Of a stretch of DNA of 64,000 nt, positions 37,826-48,100 are shown in pieces. The stretch covers positions 30,884 to 94,883 of the IMG/VR virus record IMGVR_UViG_3300037261_000012; one strand, 5' to 3'. Each line of letters opens with the position of its first letter. Position 1 is the first letter of the stretch. Source of the DNA: a virus. Made by a program: the position numbers and the translations under genes. The notes under the pieces are model-generated. The model searched no databases. It was not told where the DNA came from and saw only the letters and a program-made list of their open reading frames with translations.

Positions 37826-38812
37826 ATGGACAACAAAGAAATCATTGCCAAGGCGGATATTGCTCTTGCTGACCTTGCAACTGCTGGTAGGCTCAATCCT
37901 GAGCAAACAGACCAGTTCATTCGTACACTGATTGACCAACCGACGATCCTGACGGTTTGCCGCACAGTAGCGATGAACAGCTACCAAATGAAAATCAACA
38001 AGCTGGGATTTGGTTCACGGATTCTTCGTCCGGGTGCTAACAAGCAAGGGGTGTCAACCAATTCCAACCAGTCAGATGGTACAGGTGAAGGACAAGCCAT
38101 GCCAGCTTCACAACGTACCAAGCCTGATCTGGGTCAGGTTGTGCTGACTACATCTGAAGTGATTGCTGAAATCCGCATCCCTTACGATGTTATCGAAGAC
38201 AACGTGGAGCGCGGTAATGTGTCAGGTGCTCTGCAAACAGGAGCAGGTGGAATTCACCAAACCCTGGTTGATCTGATCGCTGAAAGAGCGGCGCTTGACC
38301 TGGAAGAACTAGCCATCAATGGTGACTCAGCCTCGTCAGATACATACCTGGCCCTGAATGATGGTTACCTGAAACTAGCGACAGCGAACGTCGTGAACGT
38401 AGGTGGGGCATTCGACAAGAATGCAGGAAAAGCTGCGTTGAAGACCATGCCTACCCGTTATCTGCGTAATCGTTCGGCTCTCCAGCACTTTGTGTCGGTG
38501 GATAATGAAACTGAAATCCGCGACCAGTATGGCGCACGCCAAACTGCTCTGGGTGACCAACAAATACAAGGTGTTCTGCCAGTGTATCTGTTCGGCTCCA
38601 AGGTCGCTCCGGTTGCTCTGATGCCTGGTGACAAAGGTCTGTTGTGTGATCCAATGAACCTGATCTTTGGTGTTCAGCGGAACATACAAATTGAGTATAC
38701 GAAGGACATCAGTGCTCGCGTGTTTATCGTTGTTTTAACAGCGAGAGTTGCGTTTTCGATTGAAGAAATCAACGCGATGGTGAAATATTCGGGTCTCACC
38801 GGAAGTCGTTAA
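37826..38812 (+). CDS. Major capsid protein (HK97 fold, XkdG-like)
   Basis: 328 aa; ATG follows CTGGAGAAAGAA. N-terminal helix, then a loop rich in Gly and Asn (GSRILRPGANKQGVSTNSNQ), LGQVVLTTSEVIAEIRIPYDVIEDN, LVDLIAERAALDLEELAINGD, and a C-terminal SARVFIVVLTARVAFSIEEINAMVKYSGL, as in HK97-fold capsids of the PBSX/XkdG type. It is followed by a strong terminator, consistent with high-level expression. Confidence 0.85.
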   Translation: MDNKEIIAKADIALADLATAGRLNPEQTDQFIRTLIDQPTILTVCRTVAMNSYQMKINKLGFGSRILRPGANKQGVSTNSNQSDGTGEGQAMPASQRTKPDLGQVVLTTSEVIAEIRIPYDVIEDNVERGNVSGALQTGAGGIHQTLVDLIAERAALDLEELAINGDSASSDTYLALNDGYLKLATANVVNVGGAFDKNAGKAALKTMPTRYLRNRSALQHFVSVDNETEIRDQYGARQTALGDQQIQGVLPVYLFGSKVAPVALMPGDKGLLCDPMNLIFGVQRNIQIEYTKDISARVFIVVLTARVAFSIEEINAMVKYSGLTGSR

Positions 38813-38831
38813 GAACTGACGTAAGATCAGT

Positions 38832-38862
38832 AAAGAAGGGGCCTTCGGGCCTCTTTCTTTTT
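38832..38862 (+). terminator. Intrinsic terminator after the major capsid gene
   Basis: AAAGAAGGGGCC-TTCG-GGCCTCTTTC followed by TTTTT: a GC-rich stem with UUCG tetraloop and T-run. The clearest terminator in the window. Confidence 0.9.
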
Positions 38863-38877
38863 GTGGGTCTGAACACT

Positions 38878-38889
38878 GCAATCAATTGC
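38878..38889 (+). repeat. Hairpin repeat copy 18
   Basis: Just downstream of the capsid terminator. Confidence 0.9.
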
Positions 38890-38891
38890 AG

Positions 38892-38920
38892 TTGATTTCT
38901 CCCACAGCGAGGTGTACCAT
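38892..38920 (+). promoter_or_regulatory. Possible class 2 promoter
   Basis: TTGATT, 17-bp spacer, -10 TACCAT. No GGTAG, so a weak match. It lies just after a hairpin repeat and the terminator. Confidence 0.4.
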
Positions 38921-38956
38921 GCGTAGGTAGTTCACATTAACCTGAGGAGTGAAACC

Positions 38957-39355
38957 ATGGTAGTCACCGTTGAAAAACCAGCTATAGCTCCAGTACAAGA
39001 ATATATCATTCTGGAACTGGCATATTACAAGCGTTACACCAGGGGAGTTACCGGAACACCTTATGAAGCGGATAAGGCTTATAGGTTCAAAGCCGAACAG
39101 GCAGCCATCCTGCTGGAAGAAGTCGAAGAACCATCAGGTCGTCCAATATGGCGTAGGTATAAACCAAAAACTAACCCACAACGTATAAAAGTACCAGAGG
39201 GACATAAGCAGACTATGGATGCTGCCAGTGATATTATTAAGCCTTTGGAATCCCCTGATACTGCTATTACTAAAGGAATTCAAATTGGTAGCGATGATGA
39301 AATCAAGGAAATACTTGGTTCTGCTGAGGAAGGTGTAGCAATAGACGTAGCTTAA
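38957..39355 (+). CDS. Hypothetical head-module protein, 132 aa
   Basis: ATG follows CTGAGGAGTGAAACC. N-terminal VEKPAIAPVQEYIILELAYYKRYTRG, then acidic segments. Its place between the capsid and decoration-like genes suggests a head-associated or scaffold role, but no family is recognised. Confidence 0.6.
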   Translation: MVVTVEKPAIAPVQEYIILELAYYKRYTRGVTGTPYEADKAYRFKAEQAAILLEEVEEPSGRPIWRRYKPKTNPQRIKVPEGHKQTMDAASDIIKPLESPDTAITKGIQIGSDDEIKEILGSAEEGVAIDVA

Positions 39356-39358
39356 TAA

Positions 39359-39387
39359 TTGCTCGGTAGTGGGTCAGGCAGTACACT
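39359..39387 (+). promoter_or_regulatory. Class 2 promoter
   Basis: TTGCTC, GGTAG at the start of a 17-bp spacer, -10 TACACT at 39382-39387. Upstream of the decoration-like gene. Confidence 0.62.
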
Positions 39388-39444
39388 GAGGCACTGCTCA
39401 GTTAAGGGTAGCAGATTTAACTTTTAATCACCTGGAGAAATATC

Positions 39445-40665
39445 ATGACTATGGAATCCCTGAACGGCCTCGGCAATGGTGGGGCACACCTTAATACCCG
39501 TCTTCCTCGTATTCTGGCTGAACTACAAGGGCTGCAAGTAAGCCTGGTGGCTGGTGCAAGCACTGGTGCAGCAATGGTGGATGCCAAAGGCCCTCTGTTT
39601 GGGGTTGACACCGTGCTCGCGGCTTGGAAACAACAACCAGATGGTTTTGGTGCATTTTCCGATGAAACAGCAACACACCTGATCATTGACACCTTCCCTT
39701 CTGGGACAATGGCTGTTGGCGCATCAATTGCTGATGCGAATTCATGTGTGATCAATGGCAAGACCTACACTGCCAAGACTGTAACCCCAACACAGACAGA
39801 CCGTGGACTGGTAGCTCTACAGTTCTACACCGGCCTGCAAACTGGTGAAGCAGCCAATGGTGCGGTACTGACCAAAGCGCAATTGCTTGCAGCGAGCATG
39901 TCCAATGCCGATGCCGACACTGTACTGACTTTAGCTAACAAGGAAGAATACATCGCTGCCTGGTCACTAGCCAATGCAATCAATGCTGCTGACAGCAACG
40001 TGACGGCGAGTGCTACTCTGACCTCCGGCACGGTAACTATTCGTGGTAAGGTGGAAGAAGCCACTTTGGTAGCTGGTGGTGGTGGAATGACCAGTGGAAC
40101 AAACCTTACCCGTGGTGCGGCCACCATTACTGGTGGTGCTGTTGGAGTACCAAAAGGTACGATTACTGCGGCGGTGTCAGTTGCAGGTAACACCATCGTA
40201 GTTGGTGGGACTACCTACACGGCGGTTGCTCCTACCACTGTGTCTCCTGGGCTTGGTAAGTATGCAGCCCTTGCAGCCGCAGACATCACAGTTGGTTCTC
40301 CATGTAACGCACGCGCCCGCCTGATGGAAACCGGCCTGCTGATGGGTGCCGCTGATGCTATCATCTCTGTTGCTGATGCTGCTCACGCCAACAACGCTAC
40401 TGCCTACCTGATCGCCTACGCAATCAACGCCGACGAAAGTGCGGCAGTGACTGCTTCAGCAGCGGCTGCTGTGGTTACACTGGTGCAGAAAGATACTGGT
40501 GCGGCAGCGGCGGTTCTTACCTCAAGTGATGGCGCAACACTGGCTGTTTCTGGTGGTGGGACACTGACAGCGGCAGCAAGAGGTTGGAAGAACAGCGCCA
40601 GTGAAGCATCACACTTTATGACGGTTTTCTGGTTCCGTAAATCTCGCGCACTGGGACAGTGGTAA
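39445..40665 (+). CDS. Capsid decoration-like protein, 406 aa
   Basis: ATG follows CTGGAGAAATATC; the leader is 57 bases from the promoter. Ala/Thr/Gly-rich beta protein (GALLM, TAVAPTTVSPG, ITVGSPC...). An Ala-Asn-Ala rich region repeats about every 100 residues. The place next to the capsid and the late promoter suggest an abundant decoration or head-fibre protein; no signature is recognised. Confidence 0.5.
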   Translation: MTMESLNGLGNGGAHLNTRLPRILAELQGLQVSLVAGASTGAAMVDAKGPLFGVDTVLAAWKQQPDGFGAFSDETATHLIIDTFPSGTMAVGASIADANSCVINGKTYTAKTVTPTQTDRGLVALQFYTGLQTGEAANGAVLTKAQLLAASMSNADADTVLTLANKEEYIAAWSLANAINAADSNVTASATLTSGTVTIRGKVEEATLVAGGGGMTSGTNLTRGAATITGGAVGVPKGTITAAVSVAGNTIVVGGTTYTAVAPTTVSPGLGKYAALAAADITVGSPCNARARLMETGLLMGAADAIISVADAAHANNATAYLIAYAINADESAAVTASAAAAVVTLVQKDTGAAAAVLTSSDGATLAVSGGGTLTAAARGWKNSASEASHFMTVFWFRKSRALGQW

Positions 40666-40676
40666 GCAGGTAGGAA

Positions 40677-41285
40677 ATGGCTGGGACTAACCTTATTGTG
40701 GGGGTGGAGGCTGTACGTGAACGTATGAGCCTCCAGAACCTGGATGAAATCAATTCAATCATCAGTTCCGGCCTGACTTCCGCGCAGGTCTTTTTTGAGT
40801 CTATTCTAGGTTCACCATTTAGTGTAGTAACCTCCCAGACGGATGTGTTTTTGATTGACCCCACTATGTTTTCAGCTTATGGTGGGGTTTTTCGTTTGCG
40901 CCTGAAACGCATGTTTATATTGCCTGGAAGCATCACCGTATATTATGCAAATACCATGCAAGGGGCGTTACTAGCTGAGGCTCAGGTAGTACCAGCTACT
41001 GATTACGTGGTTGATTATGAAAGAGGGATCATCTATCTGAATGAGTCCTATGAAAAGAATTATGTGCGAGTTGGGTTCTCAGCGGGATTTGGTGTAGATA
41101 ACCCGGCCCCTGAGTGGTTGGTGGAGGCAGTGTTGACCTACATGCCTGCGGTGGTGATAAACCAAGCTGGTAGTAATTCAGATCAAAAACAAGCGATTAC
41201 CTCCTTAGATATTAAGAAGATGGCAGCATCCATGGTGGATGGTAAGAACAGGATCAACTATCCACAGTTCAGACCAGTATTCTAA
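40677..41285 (+). CDS. Head-tail connector protein
   Basis: 202 aa; ATG 40677 follows AGGTAGGAA. VEAVRERMSLQNLDEINSIISSGLTSAQVFFESILGS is a helical start and APEWLVEAVLTYMPAVVINQ a helical end of the type seen in gp6-like head completion proteins. Gene order (capsid, connector, Mu G-like, terminator) supports this. Confidence 0.6.
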   Translation: MAGTNLIVGVEAVRERMSLQNLDEINSIISSGLTSAQVFFESILGSPFSVVTSQTDVFLIDPTMFSAYGGVFRLRLKRMFILPGSITVYYANTMQGALLAEAQVVPATDYVVDYERGIIYLNESYEKNYVRVGFSAGFGVDNPAPEWLVEAVLTYMPAVVINQAGSNSDQKQAITSLDIKKMAASMVDGKNRINYPQFRPVF

Positions 41286-41716
41286 TGATATCCTTATCAG
41301 TTGACGCCTCGCAGTTTGCGGCTGTAACAGCAGTTCTGGAAAAGCATAAACAAATACCGGTAGAGCACATTCTAGATGAGGCAGGTGCGGCTCTATTGAA
41401 TAGAAATAGAGAGAGGTTCCTAGCAAAGAAAAATCCAGACAATGTGCCGTGGATTCCTTCTGATGCCGGTATGTTGAGGGAAATGGCGGGTGGGCCTGGA
41501 ACGTTGTTTGACACAGGGAAGTTGTTTGACAGCATACAACTGCACTCAGATGGGCCTAATGATAGGTCTATTAGTAGTGCGGTAGATTATGATAAGTATC
41601 TAGTTAGCTCACCTAAACCAGACAAGAGATGGCCATTCCTTGGGTTCAATGATAATGATTCTATGATATTCAAAGACATTGTGGTAAGACGTGTCAACGA
41701 GGCACTTCAGGACTAG
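41285..41716 (+). CDS. Virion morphogenesis protein (Mu gpG-like)
   Basis: 143 aa, TAATG overlap. MISLSVDASQFAAVTAVLEKHKQ, W-PSD, GPGTLFDTGKLFDSI and a C-terminal RWPFLGFNDND match the Mu G/phage_tail_S group, which closes or links head and tail. Overlaps neighbours, so translated with the tail terminator gene. Confidence 0.7.
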   Translation: MISLSVDASQFAAVTAVLEKHKQIPVEHILDEAGAALLNRNRERFLAKKNPDNVPWIPSDAGMLREMAGGPGTLFDTGKLFDSIQLHSDGPNDRSISSAVDYDKYLVSSPKPDKRWPFLGFNDNDSMIFKDIVVRRVNEALQD

Positions 41717-41717
41717 A

Positions 41718-42161
41718 ATGGAACTCCTAGAAGCATCAGTTATTCAGTTAAAAACTATCCCTTCTATGGCTATAAGGGTGGCTCGCATTATGGAGCTTGA
41801 GGAAGCCTATAATTCAAAGGTTCCACCGGCTCCTTATGCTTATGTTTTGCTACTAGCCGAGACTCCAACCAAGAATGAGACTATCACTATAGTAGAGCAA
41901 AGAGTTTCGGTAGCATTAGGTGTGGTACTATGTATCAACAATAAGGTGACCCCCTTGGGGATAAAGAGCTTTGCTGAACAAAGTGACCTTCAAACAATCA
42001 GGGGGTTGATTAGAGCCAAGTTGTTGGGGTGGGCACCTGCTGATGCAGGCATGTATTATGGACCATTTGAGTTCGGAGGGGGTAGGCTGGTTCAAGTAAA
42101 AAATGATAAGCTGTGGTGGCAGGATCAGTACACCACAGAGTGTTTTGTCAGAAGCGTATAA
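41718..42161 (+). CDS. Tail terminator-like protein, 147 aa
   Basis: ATG 41718 comes right after the previous stop; the frame from 41691 overlaps the upstream gene. Alpha/beta protein of the size and gene position of Gp37/tail terminator proteins that cap the tail tube and join it to the head. Motifs are weak. Confidence 0.55.
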   Translation: MELLEASVIQLKTIPSMAIRVARIMELEEAYNSKVPPAPYAYVLLLAETPTKNETITIVEQRVSVALGVVLCINNKVTPLGIKSFAEQSDLQTIRGLIRAKLLGWAPADAGMYYGPFEFGGGRLVQVKNDKLWWQDQYTTECFVRSV

Positions 42162-42165
42162 GACT

Positions 42166-42177
42166 GCAATCAATTGC
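42166..42177 (+). repeat. Hairpin repeat copy 19
   Basis: Between the tail terminator gene and the 42193 gene. Confidence 0.9.
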
Positions 42178-42192
42178 AAAGTTGGGGGTAAC

Positions 42193-42435
42193 ATGGCAAG
42201 AGCTAAGATGGATTGGAGAGGGCATGGTGGGTACTATGCCAAGAACCCAGCAGGGGATTTGATGCCCACAGATGCTGATGGGGAGTTTCTTCCTGTGGAC
42301 GCAGATGGGTATTTACTATCTCCAAACCCAACCCATTCACAATCTGGGCCAACACCTCCACTTTCTAGTTTTATTCCAATGGATGAGCCTGTTGTGGTTG
42401 CCTCTGCCATCAAACCTTTGGAAACTGAGGAGTAA
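42193..42435 (+). CDS. Small hypothetical protein, 80 aa
   Basis: ATG follows TTGGGGGTAAC just downstream of a hairpin repeat. Basic N-terminus (MARAKMDWRGHGGYYAKN), then acidic and Pro/Ser-rich. Lies directly before the tail tube genes; function unknown. Confidence 0.55.
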   Translation: MARAKMDWRGHGGYYAKNPAGDLMPTDADGEFLPVDADGYLLSPNPTHSQSGPTPPLSSFIPMDEPVVVASAIKPLETEE

Positions 42436-42438
42436 GTC

Positions 42439-43377
42439 ATGGCCCTTTATACCAGAAAGACAGCACTGTTTGCTAAGATTGAGTCGGTAAGTGGTACACC
42501 AGAAACTCTGGTGGCGGCCAATACCTTGGTAATTCGAAATGTGACACTGACACCGTTGGATGCCACTATGGTTGATCGCTCTTTAATGCGTAACTACATG
42601 GGGAACTCCCCCCAGATAGCTGTTGATCAGAAAGTATCCTTGGATTTCGAAATTGAAATAGCTGGTGCTGGTGGTGCGGCAAACGCCATTCCAAAGTTTG
42701 GCCCTCTGTTGCTGGCTTGTGGTATGGTAGGAGCCGATCTTACTACTTCTTACGCTTACACGGTTATCAATTCAGGATTTCAAACCCTGTCTCTTGAAAC
42801 ATTCATAGACGGGGTTAAGCACGCAATGTACGGGGCTATGGGTGATGTGACTTGGGATTTTACCGTAAAACAAATCCCGGTTATGAAATTCAAGTTCCTG
42901 GGCAGGTATACAACACCCTCTGATGCTTCTGCTTATACCTACACCCCAACAGGTTGGACAGCCCCCCTTGGAGTGAACAACACTAATACGCCTACTTTTT
43001 CCCTGCATACTATTGCGCAATCTTCTGCGGCAGTGCAGGCACTTTCAATTTCTCTTGGGAACCAATTGGATTTTGAGTCCCTGATTGGAAATGAATTTGT
43101 GCAGATTGTGGACAGAAAAGCAAGTGGCAGTGTTACACTTTTGGCACATGCGGTTGCCACCAAAAACTGGTTCACCACGGCGCTGGCCATGACACAAGAT
43201 GCCTTGAACTTCGTTCATGGTACTGCTACTGGGAACAAGGTGCAGGTAGCTGCCCCAAATGCTCAAATCCTCAAACCAACATATGGGGATATGAATGGGT
43301 TGAGAACACTTCAGATGGGGTTGCAGTTTATCCCAACTTCTTCAACTGTGGGTGAACTTACGTTCAGCACCCTGTAA
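42439..43377 (+). CDS. Tail tube protein 1
   Basis: 312 aa. MALYTRKTALFAKIESVSGTPETL, then LDATMVDRSLMRNYMGNSPQIAV and DFEIEIAGAGG, then VKQIPVMKFKFLGRYT: beta-sandwich tube protein of the lambda V/HK97 gp6 type. The protein encoded next (43396) is a paralogue along its length (KTVLLAKIEATKGT, VDRALMRNYLGASPQVVVGQ, DFEIEIAGAG, VKQIPVMKFKFLGLY). Confidence 0.75.
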   Translation: MALYTRKTALFAKIESVSGTPETLVAANTLVIRNVTLTPLDATMVDRSLMRNYMGNSPQIAVDQKVSLDFEIEIAGAGGAANAIPKFGPLLLACGMVGADLTTSYAYTVINSGFQTLSLETFIDGVKHAMYGAMGDVTWDFTVKQIPVMKFKFLGRYTTPSDASAYTYTPTGWTAPLGVNNTNTPTFSLHTIAQSSAAVQALSISLGNQLDFESLIGNEFVQIVDRKASGSVTLLAHAVATKNWFTTALAMTQDALNFVHGTATGNKVQVAAPNAQILKPTYGDMNGLRTLQMGLQFIPTSSTVGELTFSTL

Positions 43378-43395
43378 TTTTTCGAGGAGATTGTC

Positions 43396-44355
43396 ATGTC
43401 ACTGTTCACTCGTAAGACCGTCCTTCTGGCTAAGATCGAAGCCACCAAGGGTACCGATTCTGCTCCAGGGGTAAGCACGGACGCGATGCTGATTCGCAAT
43501 GCAACTCTTACACCGCTGGAAATAGATGAGGTGGATCGTGCCTTGATGAGAAACTATCTTGGAGCATCACCCCAGGTAGTTGTTGGTCAGCATGTGGGTT
43601 TAGATTTTGAGATTGAAATTGCCGGGGCTGGTACTTCAGCAGTTACCGCACCCGCGTTTGCTCCACTATTGGCATCTTGCGGGTTTACTAGTGCAATAAA
43701 TGGTGCAACCAGTTGGCGCTTTACGCCCTCAAGCACATTCGACAATTCTAATGAATCATGCACTATGTGGGTGTACATAGACAGCGTGTTGCACAAGATT
43801 AAAGGTGCAATGGGTTCAGTGAGTTTCGATTTCACTGTCAAGCAAATTCCAGTGATGAAGTTCAAATTCCTGGGTCTTTACGCGGCGGCCTCTATATCGG
43901 ATGCTTCTCCAAGCGCCTTGACGCTGACATCATGGCAGACCCCGCTTGGTGTGAATAACATCAATACCAGTGGATTCACCTTACACGGTATCTCAGCCGT
44001 GCTTCAGTCTCTGACTATTGATATGGGTAATCAACTTACATATGAGTCTCTGGTTGGAACTGGTGGTGAGTTCGTGCAACAGACAGACCGTAAGATGGTT
44101 GGCAGCGTTACGATCCTTGCTAACACCTTCGCTACCAAGGATTGGTGGTCTGCGGCACTGGCTGCTACTCTTGGGTCTCTAGGGCTACTACATGGCACTG
44201 TAGGCTTCAATAAGTTTCAGATCACTTCTACCAGTACAGTGCAGTTGATGAAGCCAACATATGGTGACTTAAATGGAATGCGTACCGTGCAGATGGGGTT
44301 GCAATTCGTGCCTACATCAGCAGGTAACGATGAGATATTGATCGACACGTTATAA
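43396..44355 (+). CDS. Tail tube protein 2 (tandem paralogue)
   Basis: 319 aa; ATG follows GAGGAGATTGTC. Shares with the 42439 protein VDRALMRNYLGASPQ, LDFEIEIAGAG, VKQIPVMKFKFLG, LGVNN and a C-terminal PTYGDLNGMRTVQMGLQFVPTS. A tandem duplication followed by divergence. Either both build the tube or one is a tube-associated or decoration protein. Confidence 0.75.
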   Translation: MSLFTRKTVLLAKIEATKGTDSAPGVSTDAMLIRNATLTPLEIDEVDRALMRNYLGASPQVVVGQHVGLDFEIEIAGAGTSAVTAPAFAPLLASCGFTSAINGATSWRFTPSSTFDNSNESCTMWVYIDSVLHKIKGAMGSVSFDFTVKQIPVMKFKFLGLYAAASISDASPSALTLTSWQTPLGVNNINTSGFTLHGISAVLQSLTIDMGNQLTYESLVGTGGEFVQQTDRKMVGSVTILANTFATKDWWSAALAATLGSLGLLHGTVGFNKFQITSTSTVQLMKPTYGDLNGMRTVQMGLQFVPTSAGNDEILIDTL

Positions 44356-44376
44356 GGAGTTTGTATGGAGGGGCTG

Positions 44377-44388
44377 GCAATCAATTGC
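44377..44388 (+). repeat. Hairpin repeat copy 20
   Basis: Between the second tail tube gene and the chaperone gene. Confidence 0.9.
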
Positions 44389-44428
44389 AGCCCTTGTTTC
44401 TTAACGGAGTAATAAGGAGTAGCAAAAT

Positions 44429-44767
44429 ATGTTCAAGATGCAAAAGCAAGACACATTCAAATGGCCCTGCATTATCAACGTTCCAAAAGACGGTGGTGGA
44501 TTTTCATCCCATGAAATGTCGGCGGAGTTCAAGCTGTTAGAGCAGAGCAAGATAGACGTTCTGTTGGAGCAGTTCAAGACCGCTGACAAAGACCTTCTCC
44601 AGACCTTGCTGGTAGGTTGGACTGGTGTATGCGATGAGGAAGGTAATCCAATGCCTTTCACTGATACCTCCAGGGATGCGTTCATCGACTACCCTTATGT
44701 CCGCACGGCGCTTCTGAAAGGATATTTCGAAGCCACAAGCGGGAACAAGGTGAAGAAGGGAAACTAA
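44429..44767 (+). CDS. Tail assembly chaperone, short form
   Basis: 112 aa. FKWPCIINVPKDGGGFSSHEMSAEFKLLEQSKIDVLLEQFK is of the lambda gpG type. Ends at TAA 44765-44767 just after the slippery sequence G GGA AAC (44758-44764). Helps load the tape measure protein. Preceded by a leader with two AAGGAGT-like sites. Confidence 0.8.
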   Translation: MFKMQKQDTFKWPCIINVPKDGGGFSSHEMSAEFKLLEQSKIDVLLEQFKTADKDLLQTLLVGWTGVCDEEGNPMPFTDTSRDAFIDYPYVRTALLKGYFEATSGNKVKKGN

Positions 44768-45126
44768 CCGACGCCGCTATACACTGGGCGGCAGGTGGTA
44801 AAGTAGCTGATGGGCCTGATGAGACTGAAGCAGCTTTTGCTGCAATGGGTATCACTATAGTTGGTGAAATCCCATTGTCTCCAGAAGAAGAAGATTTTTG
44901 TGTTTGGCCTGAAAACTGGGAAACATTCATCATGTTCATAAGACTAGGAACCCAGTGGAACGTGGCAGGAATGGGAGGAATTTCAGGATTAAATTACCCA
45001 GGAGTATGGACGCTACTGGACAGGTACTTACATAAGAATACAATAGAGGAGCGTCTGGAGATGTTCGAAGACTTACAGGCCATGGAGAGGGCAGCCCTCA
45101 AAGTACTGAACAAAAAGGCAGCGTAA
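44429..45126 (+). CDS. Tail assembly chaperone, -1 frameshift long form
   Basis: A -1 slip on G GGA AAC (44758-44764, X XXY YYZ in the right register) joins the short form to the -1 frame, which is open from 44764 to TGA/TAA 45126 without a stop. The product is ~232 aa and its second part (AAFAAMGITIVGEIPLSPEEEDFCVWPENW...) would otherwise begin only at ATG 44845. This is the gpG-T arrangement of tailed phages. Confidence 0.85.
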
Positions 45127-48100
45127 TGAGCCAGGATAATGTAACAATCGCAATGCGGTTTACCGTGGATGGTAAAGAGCTTACCGCTGCGGTTTCCCTA
45201 GCTAAAGATGAGCTTGATAAGCTCACTGATGCCGCAAAGCGTTCTGCCGATGCGGCTGACAAACACTCTGAGTCTAACAAGGGGTTAATTGAATCCCTTG
45301 GCTTGACCAAAAAAGCTGTGTTGGAACTGGCTGAGGCGTTTGGTGCATTCAAAGTCCTTGAATACGTCAAAGAAGCCGCTCAATTAGCCGCATCCTACGA
45401 ATCTTTGGGCATTGCTATGAAGATAGTCGGCAACAATGCTGGTTACACCGGCGCTCAGATGAATGAGTTTGCCGAAAAACTCTCTAATCTAGGAATGACT
45501 GGGGAAGCTGCCAGAAACGCCCTGATGAAGATGGCCCAGGCTCAAATGGATTTGACTAAGGCTACTGAGCTTGGAAGAATGGCGATGGATGCCTCAATCG
45601 TCAGTGGTAAGTCTGTAGAAGAATCTTTGCAGATAATGATTCGTAGCGTAAATACCGGCATGTCCATGGCTAGGTCTGGTATGGGTATCACTGTAGACTA
45701 TACTAAAGCCTTGAAGGAGTATGCTACAGCCCACGGAATGGTTGCCGGGCAATTGCTTAAATCAGAACAATCAGAAGCCAGGCTGCAAGCCCTGCTGAAG
45801 CAAGGCCCGACTATTGCGGGGGCATATGCGGCTGGAGTGAATACCTATACCGTCCAAATGAGATTGGCTGGTGTATATGCTGAAGAAACTAAGTTAGCCA
45901 TTGGAGGATTATTTACTGAGGCTATGACCTTAGCAGCGATGGCTTATACTGGGCACCTTAAAGAAACTAATGAAGAAATGCGGAATTTAGCTGCTAATAA
46001 GGAGCTTGTTAATTGGGCTAATGATATAACTGAAGCGTTTGTGAGTGTAGCAGATTTCTTGATTCTCACTACTAGAACCATGATAGCCCTGTGGGCTTCA
46101 GCTAAGGTTGTATGGGCAGACATAAAGAATGCCGCTGCTAATATGACCCCAGAAAAGCCTACAGGGGTTCTTGGGATTGTTACAGCAACTCTTGGTCATG
46201 CTGTTGGTATGGATGGTAATGATGGGTCTGCTGCTCAGAAAGCTAGGAATGAGGCTAATGAAGCTGCTAATAATAAATGGAAAACTCTAGCTGAGAGTAG
46301 CTTAACTCCAATGGCTGACGCCTTGGCTTCAAGAAGGGCTGCTAAAGCTGCTAATGATTATCGTGATCCTTTGACAGGTACAACCGCAGCCGAAGATGAT
46401 GAGCAGGCTAAAATAAAAGCGTCTAAATTGAGAAACGATGCCGAGGTACGAGCACGAGACTCAAAAATGAGTACTGATGCCGCCTATGCAGAAGCCAAGG
46501 CTAGTGTTGCAAGTAGGTACGCCTTGTTGGAGGAGGGGGTAAAAAAGGAACAAAACGAGGAGGATTATTATCATAAGTTAGGAATAACTAATGATGAGGA
46601 GTACTATGCAGAAAAAGATAGCTTGGCTATTGATGCTTTGCAGCTAAAGAAAGAAAAGCTTCAAGAAGACCTAGCTTTAGTAAATAGTGCTTCCAACCCG
46701 CAAAGTGGTGCAGCTAAAGCGGCAGAAACAGCTAAGATTTCAGGATCAATTGCTGTAGCTCAAGGGGCTATTGACGACGCTTATGATAAACAAGCGGAAG
46801 ACAAGATTATTCGCCAAAGAACGGCTATAGATGCTCTGGTAAAATCATATGAAGATGCCACAAAGGCTGCTGGGGCTGAATTAGAAACTATGAAGTTGAG
46901 TAATGAGGAAATAGGAAAAGGCCCGGAAGAACTGGCTATCCTTAAAGCGGCTAGAGACGCTGAGACCAGTTCAAGGCTGCAATCAAGTGCAGCGGCTATC
47001 CGTGCGTCCGCAGCAGAAATGTCTGGCAAGCCAGGTATGGAATGGGCAGTAAAACAATATAGTGCTATAGCTGATGCTATGGATTTAGAATCTGCTGCTC
47101 TTAATGCCAACATTGAAATGAAGTTGAAAGGGGATAATCTAACTAAAGATCAGGAAATAAAGGTTGCTCAACAAGCTTTGGAAGAAATTGGATTGACCAC
47201 TGAGGGATTGAGACTCCTTAAATTGCGCCGAGACCAGGAAACACTCTCCAAGCTGGAAAGCCAAAAAGCTACTATCATGGGGAGACCTCATACTGATGAG
47301 GAGATTGCTCAGATAGATTTGCTTATCTCTAAAACAAAGCAATTACAGGATGTAACCCAGCAAACTACGACAGCCAAACAATGGAATGACTGGTGGAAAG
47401 GAATAACTGATAGTGTGGAACAAGGATTGACCACTTCTCTTATGAATGGTTTTGCAGCAGGTAAAGGGTTTGGTCAGAGCTTTATTGACTCTCTGAAAAC
47501 ACTATTCAAAACCACTGTACTGAAAGTGCTAGTACAAGGAGTTATGGGTACTATCACAGGAACTGGTATGAGTCTAGCTGCTATGGCTGCTGGCTCAGGT
47601 GGAGTGGCAGGTGCTGGGAGTGAAGTTGGTGGTTTGTTTAACATGGCAAGCGCCGCAAATTCTGTAAGTGGTTGGTTTGGGGGGCCTAGTGTAGGAAGTA
47701 TGGCTAGTAGTGGTGTTGCTGGTGTTGCTTCTACAATTATCCCAGGGACAGTACCTATGGTTGCTGCTGGGGCAACGGAGATAGGGGCTGGTGCTATTGC
47801 TGCTGGGGCTGGTGATGCTGCCGTTGCTGGTGGCGCTGGTATGGCCGTTGGTGACATGGCTATGGCTGCAGTACCTTATGTTGGACTGGCTCTTGCTGCT
47901 GCATATGCATTAGGATTGTTTGGTAGTAGTCCCAGAACAGCTAGTGTTATTGGTACTGGGCTTGCTGGGACAATTAGGCAAACAGGTTCTACTGCTAGTA
48001 TCGCAACAGCTATGGGCACCGCCCCTGATGATCGTTGGGGTGGGTCAGTATTGTCTCCAGCCAACGATGCTCAAATGGCTATTGTAAATAACAGTGTAAC

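Noticed and set aside
47474-47857. Antisense Ala/Pro-rich frame inside the tape measure gene (and others such as 45098, 46781, 48479)
   Set aside because: Shadows of a Gly/Ala-rich coding region without promoters or ribosome binding sites.
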